From positions 1 through 6,416 of the forward strand of contig CANESA010000034.1 of assembly GCA_947440735.1 (NCBI GenBank): 6,416 bases of DNA. Reading direction: 5' to 3'. The notes beneath the pieces are model-generated. The model was not told where the DNA came from. It did not search any database and worked only from the letters and a program-made list of their open reading frames with translations. Below are positions 1 to 6,416 of this stretch, piece by piece (position 1 is the stretch's first letter; the number at the start of each line of letters is the position of its first letter). The position numbers were made by a program, and so were the translations under genes. Source of the DNA: Candidatus Nanopelagicaceae bacterium (lineage in GTDB: Bacteria; Actinomycetota; Actinomycetes; Nanopelagicales; Nanopelagicaceae).

Positions 1-221
1 GAGATTTTGAGGTCGACGGCCTAGTCTCTATTGAAGATCTATTCGATGATTCAGGGATCGAAATTCCTGAGGGGCCATACGAGACAGCAAGTGGCTTTGT
101 GATGCACTTTTTAGGACGGATCCCAGTCATAGGCGATGTGGTGAAGGTCAATGGAATTCGAATTGCAGTGCTCACAATGGAAGGTAAGCGCGCAGGGCGT
201 CTATTAATCTCGCGGAACTGA
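1..221 (+). CDS. CorC/HlyC-type hemolysin-family protein, C-terminal fragment
   Basis: The reading frame is open from the left edge (first full codon at base 3) to a TGA at 219-221, so only about the last 72 residues are visible. They match the C-terminal transporter-associated (CorC_HlyC) domain. The frame begins [16 protein letters not shown], continues through ETASGFVM and [11 protein letters not shown], and ends with [20 protein letters not shown]. In this family the domain follows an N-terminal membrane domain (DUF21/CNNM) and a pair of CBS domains, which would lie to the left of the window. Members are membrane proteins linked to magnesium or cobalt efflux or tolerance; the old name hemolysin is usually misleading. 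The gene ends 23 bases before trpS on the same strand, so cotranscription is plausible. The domain call is fairly secure. The transported ion and the full architecture cannot be judged from this fragment. Confidence 0.8.
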   Translation, partial: DFEVDGLVSIEDLFDDSGIEIPEGPYETASGFVMHFLGRIPVIGDVVKVNGIRIAVLTMEGKRAGRLLISRN

Positions 222-244
222 TATTTCATGCGAGAATTACAGAC

Positions 245-1243
245 ATGAGCAAGAAGCGAGTTCTCTCGGGTATCCAACCCACCAGCGACTCCTTCCATCT
301 CGGAAATTACCTGGGAGCAGTCAAGCAGTGGGTAGAGCTTCAAGATTCACACGACACTTTTTACTGCATCGTTGATCTTCACGCACTCACGGTTGAGACA
401 GATCCAGCGCTTCTGCGCCAGCGCACACTCGCTTCGGCGGCCCAACTTCTTGCTCTAGGAATTTCTCCAGAGAAATCAACGCTCTTTGTTCAATCTCAAG
501 TTCCACAACATAACCAACTGGGTTGGATTATGGAGTGCATGGCAGGCTTTGGTGAAGCAAGCCGCATGACTCAGTTTAAAGATAAGTCAGCGAAGGCCGG
601 ATCTGATTCGGCACGAGTAGGACTCTTCACATATCCGATGTTGCAAGCTGCAGATATTTTGCTCTACCAAGCAGATTTAGTTCCAGTGGGTGAAGATCAA
701 CGCCAACATATTGAACTTACCCGAGATTTAGCTGGACGCTTCAATGCGCGCTACGGTCAAACATTCCAGCTACCGGAGGCTTATATTTTAAAAGCCGGAG
801 CAAAAATTAACGATATTCAAGATCCCACAGCAAAGATGAGTAAGTCATCTGGTTCGGCTGCGGGTGTCATTGAAATTATGGATACCCCGGAAGCAAATTT
901 AAAGAAGATAAAGTCTGCGATTACAGATGCTGGCAGAGAAGTGAGATTTGATCAGGCTGAAAAACCAGGCATAAGTAATCTTCTTACTATCCATAGCTCC
1001 TTGAGCGGCACCAGCATTGCCGATCTTGAGAAAGAGTTTGATGGCAAGGGATATGGCGACTTTAAGGCAAGCGTTGCAGAGGTAGTCGTTGAATACGTAC
1101 GACCTATCCGCCAGCGAGCACTCGATCTCCTCTCTGATGAGAAACACCTCATTGATATTTTGCATGCGGGAAGTTCCAAAGCGCGCGAAGTTGCTGGAGC
1201 AACCCTTGATGCAACATATAAAGGGTTGGGTGTGGTCAGCTAA
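245..1243 (+). CDS. trpS: Tryptophanyl-tRNA synthetase (TrpRS)
   Basis: This 332-residue cytoplasmic class Ic aminoacyl-tRNA synthetase charges tRNA-Trp with tryptophan using ATP, and its length is normal for bacterial TrpRS. The N-terminus [20 protein letters not shown] carries the HIGH-type signature as HLGN (residues 18-21). The ATP-binding KMSKS loop is at residues 197-201. Between them lie the family blocks [12 protein letters not shown] (103-114), [12 protein letters not shown] (130-141, with the tryptophan-recognition Asp at 137) and VPVGEDQ (146-152). The ATG at 245 is chosen because it sits just before the conserved SGIQPT strand and has a modest purine-rich GAGAA at 232-236 at suitable spacing. 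The 23-base leader has no room for a T-box or attenuator. The TAA stop (1241-1243) shares its last base with the ATG of the following binding-protein gene, which implies cotranscription and probable translational coupling. All signature motifs are intact. Confidence 0.97.
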   Translation: MSKKRVLSGIQPTSDSFHLGNYLGAVKQWVELQDSHDTFYCIVDLHALTVETDPALLRQRTLASAAQLLALGISPEKSTLFVQSQVPQHNQLGWIMECMAGFGEASRMTQFKDKSAKAGSDSARVGLFTYPMLQAADILLYQADLVPVGEDQRQHIELTRDLAGRFNARYGQTFQLPEAYILKAGAKINDIQDPTAKMSKSSGSAAGVIEIMDTPEANLKKIKSAITDAGREVRFDQAEKPGISNLLTIHSSLSGTSIADLEKEFDGKGYGDFKASVAEVVVEYVRPIRQRALDLLSDEKHLIDILHAGSSKAREVAGATLDATYKGLGVVS

Positions 1244-2232
1244 TGAAGAGATTCGCTGCAGCCACCCTTATTTCAGCTCTGAGCGTTTCTGCTCTGGTTG
1301 CACCAATTGCACAGGCATCTACTCCGGTAATTTGCCTGGCATATGACACGGGTGGCCCAGGAGATAGCTCATTTAACGATGCTGCCCAAGCAGGACTAAA
1401 AGTTGCTGCAAAGAAATTGCAATTTACTCTTGAAACAACAGTGACTTCCGGAGATGCAAAGGATCGCACTGATCGCCTTACTGCTTTAGTAAAAAAGAGT
1501 TGCACCATAGTCATCGCAGTGGGTACTGGTTATGCGGCGACTCTCAAAGAACTCTCGCGGGAGTTTCCTGAGACGCAATTTGCAATTCTCAATGATGCAA
1601 CTGTGGATGCACTCAACGTGACATCAATTGTCTTTGCCGACGTTCAGGGTGCTTATTTGGCAGGGTATGCAGCAGCGCTTGCAAGCAAGAGCGGCAAGGT
1701 TGCGATGGTCGGCTACGCCTCCCAAAAGGAGCTCTTTGAAAAAGGTTTTGCACCAGGAGCCAAGGCAGCAAAAAAATCTATAGTCGCAACGATTAAATAC
1801 ATCTCGTCGTCGGCGAGTATTACAACGACATCACTTCTTCGCTCCGGTCATGATGTTATCTATTTGACGACCACAGGTTCTGCTACTGAAGTCTTTGGCG
1901 CTATCGTCACTTCAAATAGCGCGAATAGAAAGAAGAGCGCCTCAGGAATTATCACCATTGAACCCGATCAATTTCTCTCAGTAGATGCTGCAACGAAGAA
2001 ATTTGTTCTTGCCACAGTTGTTAAACGAGTTGATCTGGCACTCATCGACTTGCTCACCAAGACTCTTGAGGGAACCTCTCTCTATGATGAGATAGATCCT
2101 GCTCTAGGAGTCTATGGTCACCGCTACGGAATTTCGGATAAGAGCATTGAGATTACTCTTCGCGCACCTGCCTTAATTGCTAAGACTTCAGCAATTAATA
2201 CAGCAAGTATCGCTGCCTCTAAATTGAATTAG
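1243..2232 (+). CDS. BMP/PnrA-family substrate-binding protein, probable nucleoside uptake
   Basis: This 329-residue protein resembles the BMP (basic membrane protein, TmpC/PnrA) family of ABC-transporter substrate-binding proteins, whose studied members bind purine nucleosides. Residues 1-25 form a Sec signal peptide: basic MKR, a hydrophobic stretch, and an AxA site (A23-Q24-A25) with cleavage before Ser26. The mature N-terminus has the family DTGGPGDSSFN block (35-45). Other family-like blocks are FADVQGAYLAGYAAAL (131-146), VAMVGYAS (153-160), IEPDQF (239-244) and LATVVKRVDLALIDL (256-270). Unlike typical members, there is no lipobox cysteine at the cleavage site; Cys31 lies outside any lipobox context. 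No permease or ATPase gene lies beside it, so its transporter must be encoded elsewhere. The start overlaps the trpS stop by one base and has no clear Shine-Dalgarno sequence, suggesting coupled translation. The 3' end overlaps the convergent mutase gene by 4 bases. The family call is good; the ligand is inferred. Confidence 0.88.
   Translation: MKRFAAATLISALSVSALVAPIAQASTPVICLAYDTGGPGDSSFNDAAQAGLKVAAKKLQFTLETTVTSGDAKDRTDRLTALVKKSCTIVIAVGTGYAATLKELSREFPETQFAILNDATVDALNVTSIVFADVQGAYLAGYAAALASKSGKVAMVGYASQKELFEKGFAPGAKAAKKSIVATIKYISSSASITTTSLLRSGHDVIYLTTTGSATEVFGAIVTSNSANRKKSASGIITIEPDQFLSVDAATKKFVLATVVKRVDLALIDLLTKTLEGTSLYDEIDPALGVYGHRYGISDKSIEITLRAPALIAKTSAINTASIAASKLN
2173..2198. repeat. 9-bp perfect inverted repeat near 3' end of binding-protein gene
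   Basis: TTAATTGCT (2173-2181) and AGCAATTAA (2190-2198) are perfect reverse complements separated by an 8-base loop. The repeat lies inside the last codons of the binding-protein gene, about 30 bases before its stop, and just past the stop of the opposing mutase gene. It could form a weak hairpin (only two G-C pairs) in transcripts from either strand and might help end the mutase transcript. No T-run follows on either strand, so a classical intrinsic terminator is not supported. It may simply be chance in AT-rich coding sequence. Confidence 0.3.
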
Positions 2233-3848
2233 GCGCTTAAGAAAGCTTTAAGCGGTTCACGCAAAGCGCTCACTTCCTTCTCTGCAGATGCTTGGTCTGA
2301 TGTAATCACTTCGATGTAACACTTGAGTTTTGCTTCAGTTCCTGATGGTCGAATAATGACGCGCACCCCACCCGATAACCAGAGACGAAGGCCATCTGTG
2401 GGAGGTAGGCCATCGGATGGTTTCGCTAAATCATCAATACTTTCAACTGTGCGTCCAGCAATTTTACGTGGGGGATTGCTACGTAAGCTCGCCAATAAAC
2501 CTGTGATTGCGCCCATATCGGCAACGCGTATTGATATCTGTTCAGTGGCGTGGAAACCATGGCGCGCCCACACCTCATCAAGCAGATCATTGAGATCCTT
2601 ACCGACTGCAGCCAAATCTGTTGCAATCTGGGCGAGAAAAATCGCCGCTGAAATTCCATCTTTATCATTGACGGTTTCGGAATCGACTGCATAACCAATT
2701 GCTTCCTCATAGCCAAAGGCGAGATCTTCAATCTTTGCGAGCCATTTAAAACCAGTGAGAACTTCTTTGAAGTCGATCCCATAGTGAGCACTGATTTTTC
2801 GAAGAATTGAGGAGGAGACAATCGAGTTTCCAAAGGTTCCATGCGGTGATGTGCGTGCAATCCATTCACCAAAGATGACTCCGAGTTCATCGCCGCGGAG
2901 CATGCGCCACTGTCCTGATCGATCCTTTATTGCTGCAGCGCAGCGATCTGCATCTGGATCATTTGCAATCACCAGATCAGCGTTATGAGCGCGAGCTGTC
3001 GCCAACGCTAAATCTATTGCGCCAGGTTCCTCTGGATTAGGAAATGCGACGGTTGGAAAATCTGGATCGGGATCAGCTTGTTCAGAGACCAGAATGAGAT
3101 CAGGAAACCCCGCCTGCTTAAAGACGTGCGCAAGAGTCTCAGTACCTACACCGTGCATGGCGGTATAAACAATTCTGAGTGATCCAGGTTTTCTTCCAAG
3201 TGCTGCTGTTCGTTGCACATACTCGTTAATGAGAGTCTCATCAAGAACCGTCCACGAGTTGCCACGAGGTTGAGACTTCAACGATGTAATTTTCTTTATT
3301 TCATCAGCTATAAATCCATCGGTCGGATTAATAATTTGTGAAGATGCATATGCGATCCCATCAGCAACTGGTCCGATATAGACCTTGTAACCGTTGTCCT
3401 GGGGCGGGTTATGGCTGGCAGTAACCATGACTCCGACATCTGCTCTGAGCGCAGTTGTTGCGTAGGCAAGTACAGGAGTTGGTAGCGGACGTGGAAGCAT
3501 AAAAACTTCCATCCCAGCTCCGCTAAAAATTTCAGCACTTTCGATTGCGTAATCAGCTGAGCCATGTCTGGCATCGCGGCCAATAACAACACGAGTCATT
3601 CCTCGAGCCTTCATGTAAGCGGCTATTCCCGCTGCAGTTCGCCCCACAACAGCGCGATTCATAGATGAAGGACCTGGGCCGTTGGGACCACGTAGACCTG
3701 CTGTACCAAATTGGAGAAAGCCGTTGAAATAGGTGCGCAGCGTCGCTTCATCGCCACTATCTAGAAGTTTTTGTAACCGTGAGGCCGTTACAGGATCAGG
3801 ATCATCGTCAATCCAAGCCTTTACCTCTGCAAATAAAGCGTGATCCAT
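2229..3848 (-). CDS. PGM2-like phospho-sugar mutase (phosphopentomutase or phosphogluco/mannomutase)
   Basis: This 539-residue protein belongs to the alpha-D-phosphohexomutase superfamily, cytosolic enzymes that move phosphate between C1 and C6 (or C5) of a sugar through a phosphoserine. All four active-site elements are present: the phosphoserine loop TASHNPPQDNGYKVY (143-157, catalytic Ser145), the Mg-binding loop DPDADR (297-302; D297, D299, D301), the sugar-specificity loop GYEEAIGY (379-386) and the phosphate-binding RPSGTEAK (500-507). The N-terminal FGTAGLRG (47-54) is also typical. The EEAIGY loop followed by DKDGISAA resembles the PGM2 subgroup, which includes phosphopentomutases, rather than the GEMSGH loop of classical PMM/PGM enzymes. 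It is the probable counterpart of mycobacterial PmmB, also next to a purine nucleoside phosphorylase. The start lies 19 bases after the phosphorylase stop; the gap has no strong Shine-Dalgarno sequence. Family certain; substrate (ribose-1-, glucose-1- or mannose-1-phosphate) unproven. Confidence 0.93.
   Translation of the reverse strand: MDHALFAEVKAWIDDDPDPVTASRLQKLLDSGDEATLRTYFNGFLQFGTAGLRGPNGPGPSSMNRAVVGRTAAGIAAYMKARGMTRVVIGRDARHGSADYAIESAEIFSGAGMEVFMLPRPLPTPVLAYATTALRADVGVMVTASHNPPQDNGYKVYIGPVADGIAYASSQIINPTDGFIADEIKKITSLKSQPRGNSWTVLDETLINEYVQRTAALGRKPGSLRIVYTAMHGVGTETLAHVFKQAGFPDLILVSEQADPDPDFPTVAFPNPEEPGAIDLALATARAHNADLVIANDPDADRCAAAIKDRSGQWRMLRGDELGVIFGEWIARTSPHGTFGNSIVSSSILRKISAHYGIDFKEVLTGFKWLAKIEDLAFGYEEAIGYAVDSETVNDKDGISAAIFLAQIATDLAAVGKDLNDLLDEVWARHGFHATEQISIRVADMGAITGLLASLRSNPPRKIAGRTVESIDDLAKPSDGLPPTDGLRLWLSGGVRVIIRPSGTEAKLKCYIEVITSDQASAEKEVSALREPLKAFLSA
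2234..2254. repeat. 7-bp inverted repeat at convergent gene ends
   Basis: CGCTTAA (2234-2240) and TTAAGCG (2248-2254) are perfect reverse complements around a 7-base loop. The repeat sits inside the last codons of the mutase gene (- strand) and immediately after the stop of the binding-protein gene (+ strand). Its position would suit termination of the plus-strand transcript. However, the bases after it on the plus strand (GTTCAC) are not a T-run, and a 7-bp repeat is expected by chance a few times in a window of this size. It is noted as a candidate only. Confidence 0.25.
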
Positions 3849-3867
3849 ATCTGTGATCTTATCTAGG

Positions 3868-4698
3868 CTAGACGATCTGTGGAATAGTTTTTGCTAAGAG
3901 TGCACCCATAGAATTTGCCGCTGCTTTTCCTGCCGCAATTACCTCTTCGTGATTGAGTTTTTCACCGGTGACACCTGCTGCTGCATTAGTTACTAATGAA
4001 ATTCCAAGAACTTCAGCACCTAACGCATGTGCTGCAATTGCTTCAGGAACTGTTGACATGCCAACAAGATCTGCACCAAGTGTGCGCATCATGTGAATTT
4101 CTGCTGGCGTCTCATACGTCGGCCCACGCCAATGTACGTAGACACCTTCCTGGAGTGATGAATCTGCTGACTTCATAATCGCTCTAATGCGCTTGCTGTA
4201 AAGATCGGTCAGGTCTACAAATGTGGCACCTACGAGTGGAGATTGAGCGGTAAGTGAAATGTGGTCACGGATGAGTACAGGTTGCCCCACGTGATACGCA
4301 GTATTGATTCCACCGCAAGCATTGGTCAAAATAATTACTTTGCAACCCGCCTTAACTGCAGTGCGAACTCCGTGTACGACAGGCTCCATTCCTTTACCTT
4401 CATAGAGATGGGTACGGCCTAAGAAAACAAGGGCACGAATTGTGCGATCACCATCTTTGATTTCATACGATCGAATTTTTCCAGAGTGACCTTCTACAGC
4501 TGGAGCAAAGAATCCAGTAATTTCCTCGGCGTTACACTCATAACTCGGTGTACCGAGAGCATCAACTGCACCAACCCAACCAGATCCCATGACAAGTGCG
4601 ACATCATGTGTTGCGATGCCTGTACGAGTTGCAATCTCTGATGCTGCAATTGCCGCAGCCTGAAGTGGGTCTGAGTAGAGAATGTCAGTTGATGTCAT
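3868..4698 (-). CDS. punA: Purine-nucleoside phosphorylase, trimeric class
   Basis: This 276-residue cytosolic enzyme (EC 2.4.2.1) splits purine (deoxy)nucleosides with phosphate into the free base and (deoxy)ribose-1-phosphate. Family landmarks are the phosphate loop MGSGW (37-41), HSGK (71-74), the phosphate/ribose motif GRTHLYEG (94-101; compare Arg84, His86 and Tyr88 of the human enzyme), NACGGIN (126-132), GPTYETPAE (192-200, base-binding Glu196), VGMSTVPE (212-219) and TNAAAG (237-242, Asn238). Glu196 with Asn238 is the pair associated with 6-oxopurine (inosine, guanosine) preference in trimeric enzymes. The actinobacterial orthologue is often labelled deoD, although true DeoD is the hexameric class. 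The ATG at 4698-4696 overlaps the carboxylase TGA (4697-4695) as ATGA, implying translational coupling. No Shine-Dalgarno sequence is evident, and an out-of-frame ATG four bases upstream opens only a five-codon frame. The mutase that would use its sugar phosphate follows 19 bases downstream. Confidence 0.95.
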   Translation of the reverse strand: MTSTDILYSDPLQAAAIAASEIATRTGIATHDVALVMGSGWVGAVDALGTPSYECNAEEITGFFAPAVEGHSGKIRSYEIKDGDRTIRALVFLGRTHLYEGKGMEPVVHGVRTAVKAGCKVIILTNACGGINTAYHVGQPVLIRDHISLTAQSPLVGATFVDLTDLYSKRIRAIMKSADSSLQEGVYVHWRGPTYETPAEIHMMRTLGADLVGMSTVPEAIAAHALGAEVLGISLVTNAAAGVTGEKLNHEEVIAAGKAAANSMGALLAKTIPQIV

Positions 4699-6413
4699 GC
4701 ATCAATAATGTCACAGAGAATAGTGGCGCTGGCAACTGTTTCTCCGATCACGACCTTGAGGTTGGTCACGATGCCGCTCTTATGGGCATTGAGTGGTTGC
4801 TCCATCTTCATCGCTTCAAGCACAATGATGAGCTCTCCCGCCTCAACCTGCGCGCCTTCTTCGACTGCAATTTTTACGACAGTTCCCTGCATGGGACTGG
4901 CAAGGGCTGTGCCAGTTGCACCACCAACAGATGATTGTTTTGCTCGGTGGCGCTTAACTACTGGGGCTGGCGCATGGACCTTTATCTCAAAACGTTTTCC
5001 ATTTACCTCTGCAACAAGCAGTTCATTGGCGGCCTTCGTTTCATTATCTGTCGCCTGATTAACAAATGCTGGAATCTCATTAACGAATTCATTTTCAATA
5101 TAGCTTGTATAGACGGAAAATTTCTGCGTGTATGCAGGATCTTCGACAATTGCGCGGTGGAATGGAAGAGCCGTCGCAAGCCCTCCAATTTCAAACTCTG
5201 CTAGAGCTCTACGAGCTCGTTCAATTGCCTGCTGACGTGTTGCTCCGGTAACAATTAACTTAGCTAGCAGTGAGTCAAAGTTTCCTCCGATGACATCACC
5301 TTGAGTAAAGCCGGCATCAACTCGTACTCCAGGGCCTGTCGGAATTCGCCATGTAGTGATGCGACCTGGTGCTGGCAGAAAAGATCTACCGGGATCTTCA
5401 CCGTTAATTCGAAATTCAAGGCTATGTCCCCGAATCACAGGATCATCAAAACCAAGGGCTTCACCCATTGCGATTCTAAATTGTTCGCGAACAAGGTCAA
5501 TCCCAGTTACTTCCTCAGAGACAGGGTGCTCAACCTGCAGGCGAGTATTTACTTCAAGGAATGAGATCGTCCCATCTGTGCCGATGAGAAATTCACAAGT
5601 ACCTGCTCCAATGTAGCCGGCCTCTTTCATTATTGCCTTACTTGAACGATATAGCTCTTCATTCTGCGCATCTGTAAGAAATGGAGCCGGAGCTTCCTCA
5701 ACGAGTTTCTGATGGCGACGTTGAAGTGAGCAATCACGTGTACTCACTACAACAGCATGTCCATGCTTATCTACAAGTACTTGAGTCTCAACATGGCGAG
5801 GCTTATCCAAATAACGTTCTACAAAACACTCACCTCGTCCAAAACCTGCAATAGCCTCACGTACTGCAGAGGCAAAGAGTTCTGGAATCTCTTCAAGAGT
5901 GTGAGCGACCTTTAATCCGCGTCCACCGCCACCGAAGGCAGCCTTAATCGCAACGGGTAATCCATATTCCTTTGCAAAGGCAGTTACTTCTTCATGGCCT
6001 GAAACTGGATCCTTAGTTCCTGCGACAAGTGGTGCACCAGCTTTAGCTGCAATGCGACGGGCAGAGACTTTGTCACCTAGTGCGCTAATTGCAGATGGAG
6101 GAGGCCCAATCCAAATAAGTCCTGCATCGATAACAGCTTGCGCGAAATCTGCGTTCTCAGAGAGAAATCCATAGCCAGGATGAACCGCATCCGCACCGGA
6201 CTCTTTTGCCAGAGCAATAACCTTGAAGATATTCAAATATGTATCTTTAGCAACGACTCCATTGAGCGAGTATGCAAAGTCAGCTGAGCGCACATGGAGC
6301 GCATCGCGATCTTCTTCAGAGTAAATCGCAACACTTTCGAGACCATGATCTTTGCATGCACGGATAACACGAATCGCAATTTCGCCACGGTTTGCAATCA
6401 GAACGCGTTTCAT
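4695..6413 (-). CDS. Acetyl-/propionyl-CoA carboxylase alpha subunit (biotin carboxylase + biotin carrier)
   Basis: This 572-residue fused AccA-type subunit is typical of actinobacterial acyl-CoA carboxylases. The biotin carboxylase part (about 1-445) carboxylates biotin with ATP and bicarbonate. It starts [19 protein letters not shown], has the ATP-grasp glycine loop GGGGRG (161-166), [17 protein letters not shown] (226-242, Cys228 and Lys236) and the catalytic [18 protein letters not shown] (287-304: Glu287, Asn289, Arg291, Gln293, Val294, Glu295). A strand-rich section near 463-479 and an Ala/Pro/basic linker (about 480-503) lead to the biotinyl domain. Its EAMKMEQP motif (533-540) places biotin on Lys536. 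The partner carboxyltransferase beta subunit is not in the window. The start fits the family N-terminus, but only three bases precede it, so its ribosome-binding site and promoter lie outside. It appears to head the run into the phosphorylase and mutase genes. Acetyl- versus propionyl-CoA specificity depends on the missing beta subunit. Confidence 0.95.
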   Translation of the reverse strand: MKRVLIANRGEIAIRVIRACKDHGLESVAIYSEEDRDALHVRSADFAYSLNGVVAKDTYLNIFKVIALAKESGADAVHPGYGFLSENADFAQAVIDAGLIWIGPPPSAISALGDKVSARRIAAKAGAPLVAGTKDPVSGHEEVTAFAKEYGLPVAIKAAFGGGGRGLKVAHTLEEIPELFASAVREAIAGFGRGECFVERYLDKPRHVETQVLVDKHGHAVVVSTRDCSLQRRHQKLVEEAPAPFLTDAQNEELYRSSKAIMKEAGYIGAGTCEFLIGTDGTISFLEVNTRLQVEHPVSEEVTGIDLVREQFRIAMGEALGFDDPVIRGHSLEFRINGEDPGRSFLPAPGRITTWRIPTGPGVRVDAGFTQGDVIGGNFDSLLAKLIVTGATRQQAIERARRALAEFEIGGLATALPFHRAIVEDPAYTQKFSVYTSYIENEFVNEIPAFVNQATDNETKAANELLVAEVNGKRFEIKVHAPAPVVKRHRAKQSSVGGATGTALASPMQGTVVKIAVEEGAQVEAGELIIVLEAMKMEQPLNAHKSGIVTNLKVVIGETVASATILCDIIDA

Positions 6414-6416
6414 GAC

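Noticed and set aside
222..244. Possible promoter or regulatory leader before trpS
   Set aside because: The gap is only 23 bases, with no -35/-10 pair, T-box or attenuator-like hairpin that I can identify. Cotranscription with the upstream gene is simpler.
899..1514. Minus-strand frames across trpS and the binding-protein gene, and a short plus-strand frame spanning their junction
   Set aside because: Both genes are intact in their own frames with clear motifs and signal peptide, so these are overlapping shadow frames.
2323..2694. A 123-codon open frame on the plus strand
   Set aside because: It lies entirely antisense to the mutase gene over conserved active-site and C-terminal coding sequence, and its translation shows no recognisable domain. 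It is a shadow frame.
2426..2890. A 154-codon frame on the minus strand in a different phase from the mutase
   Set aside because: It is internal to the intact mutase, whose own frame has all family motifs through this region. Nothing suggests a frameshift or nested gene.
4596..5204. Plus-strand frames opposite the end of the carboxylase and the start of the phosphorylase
   Set aside because: The opposite strand encodes the conserved biotinyl domain and phosphorylase N-terminus. The plus-strand translations are unstructured, have irregular composition and resemble nothing known.
5204..5218. Two GAGCTC palindromes separated by three bases
   Set aside because: They fall in codons for an Ala/Arg/Glu-rich helix of the biotin carboxylase and are explained by codon repetition. 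There is no wider repeat structure.

Overview
The window is 6,416 bases of tightly packed chromosomal DNA with five complete genes and one partial gene. There is essentially no intergenic sequence: the largest gaps are 23 and 19 bases. Base composition is balanced to slightly AT-rich by eye. The gene content points to a small-genome actinobacterium: an AccA-type fused biotin carboxylase/biotin carrier subunit, a trimeric-class purine nucleoside phosphorylase and a PmmB/PGM2-like phosphohexomutase, with the last two adjacent as they are in Mycobacterium and Streptomyces. Actinobacterial families, only moderate G+C and overlapping genes together suggest a freshwater acI-type lineage (Nanopelagicales, such as Planktophila or Nanopelagicus). 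That placement is an inference and was not tested by any search.

Layout. Bases 1-221 (+) hold the C-terminus of a CorC/HlyC-type membrane protein. Bases 245-1243 (+) are trpS, tryptophanyl-tRNA synthetase. Bases 1243-2232 (+) encode an exported BMP/PnrA-type (nucleoside-type) substrate-binding protein whose ATG shares one base with the trpS stop. The strand then switches: 2229-3848 (-) is a PGM2-like phospho-sugar mutase that converges on the binding-protein gene with a 4-base stop-codon overlap. Bases 3868-4698 (-) are purine nucleoside phosphorylase, and 4695-6413 (-) are the acyl-CoA carboxylase alpha subunit. The minus-strand genes read carboxylase, phosphorylase, mutase and are probably one transcript; the first two share an ATGA overlap.

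How they may work together. The binding protein could capture purine nucleosides outside the cell. The phosphorylase would release the base and (deoxy)ribose-1-phosphate. The mutase, if it acts as a phosphopentomutase like PGM2, would give ribose-5-phosphate for central metabolism. The carboxylase makes malonyl-CoA and/or methylmalonyl-CoA for lipid synthesis or propionyl-CoA metabolism and has no obvious link beyond gene order. TrpS and the CorC-type protein are housekeeping functions.

I found no mobile element, CRISPR array, tRNA, rRNA, riboswitch or convincing promoter, and no evidence of a new system. The points worth a second look are the salvage grouping, the non-lipoprotein binding protein, the probable over-generic 'phosphomannomutase' label, and the terminator-free convergent gene junction.
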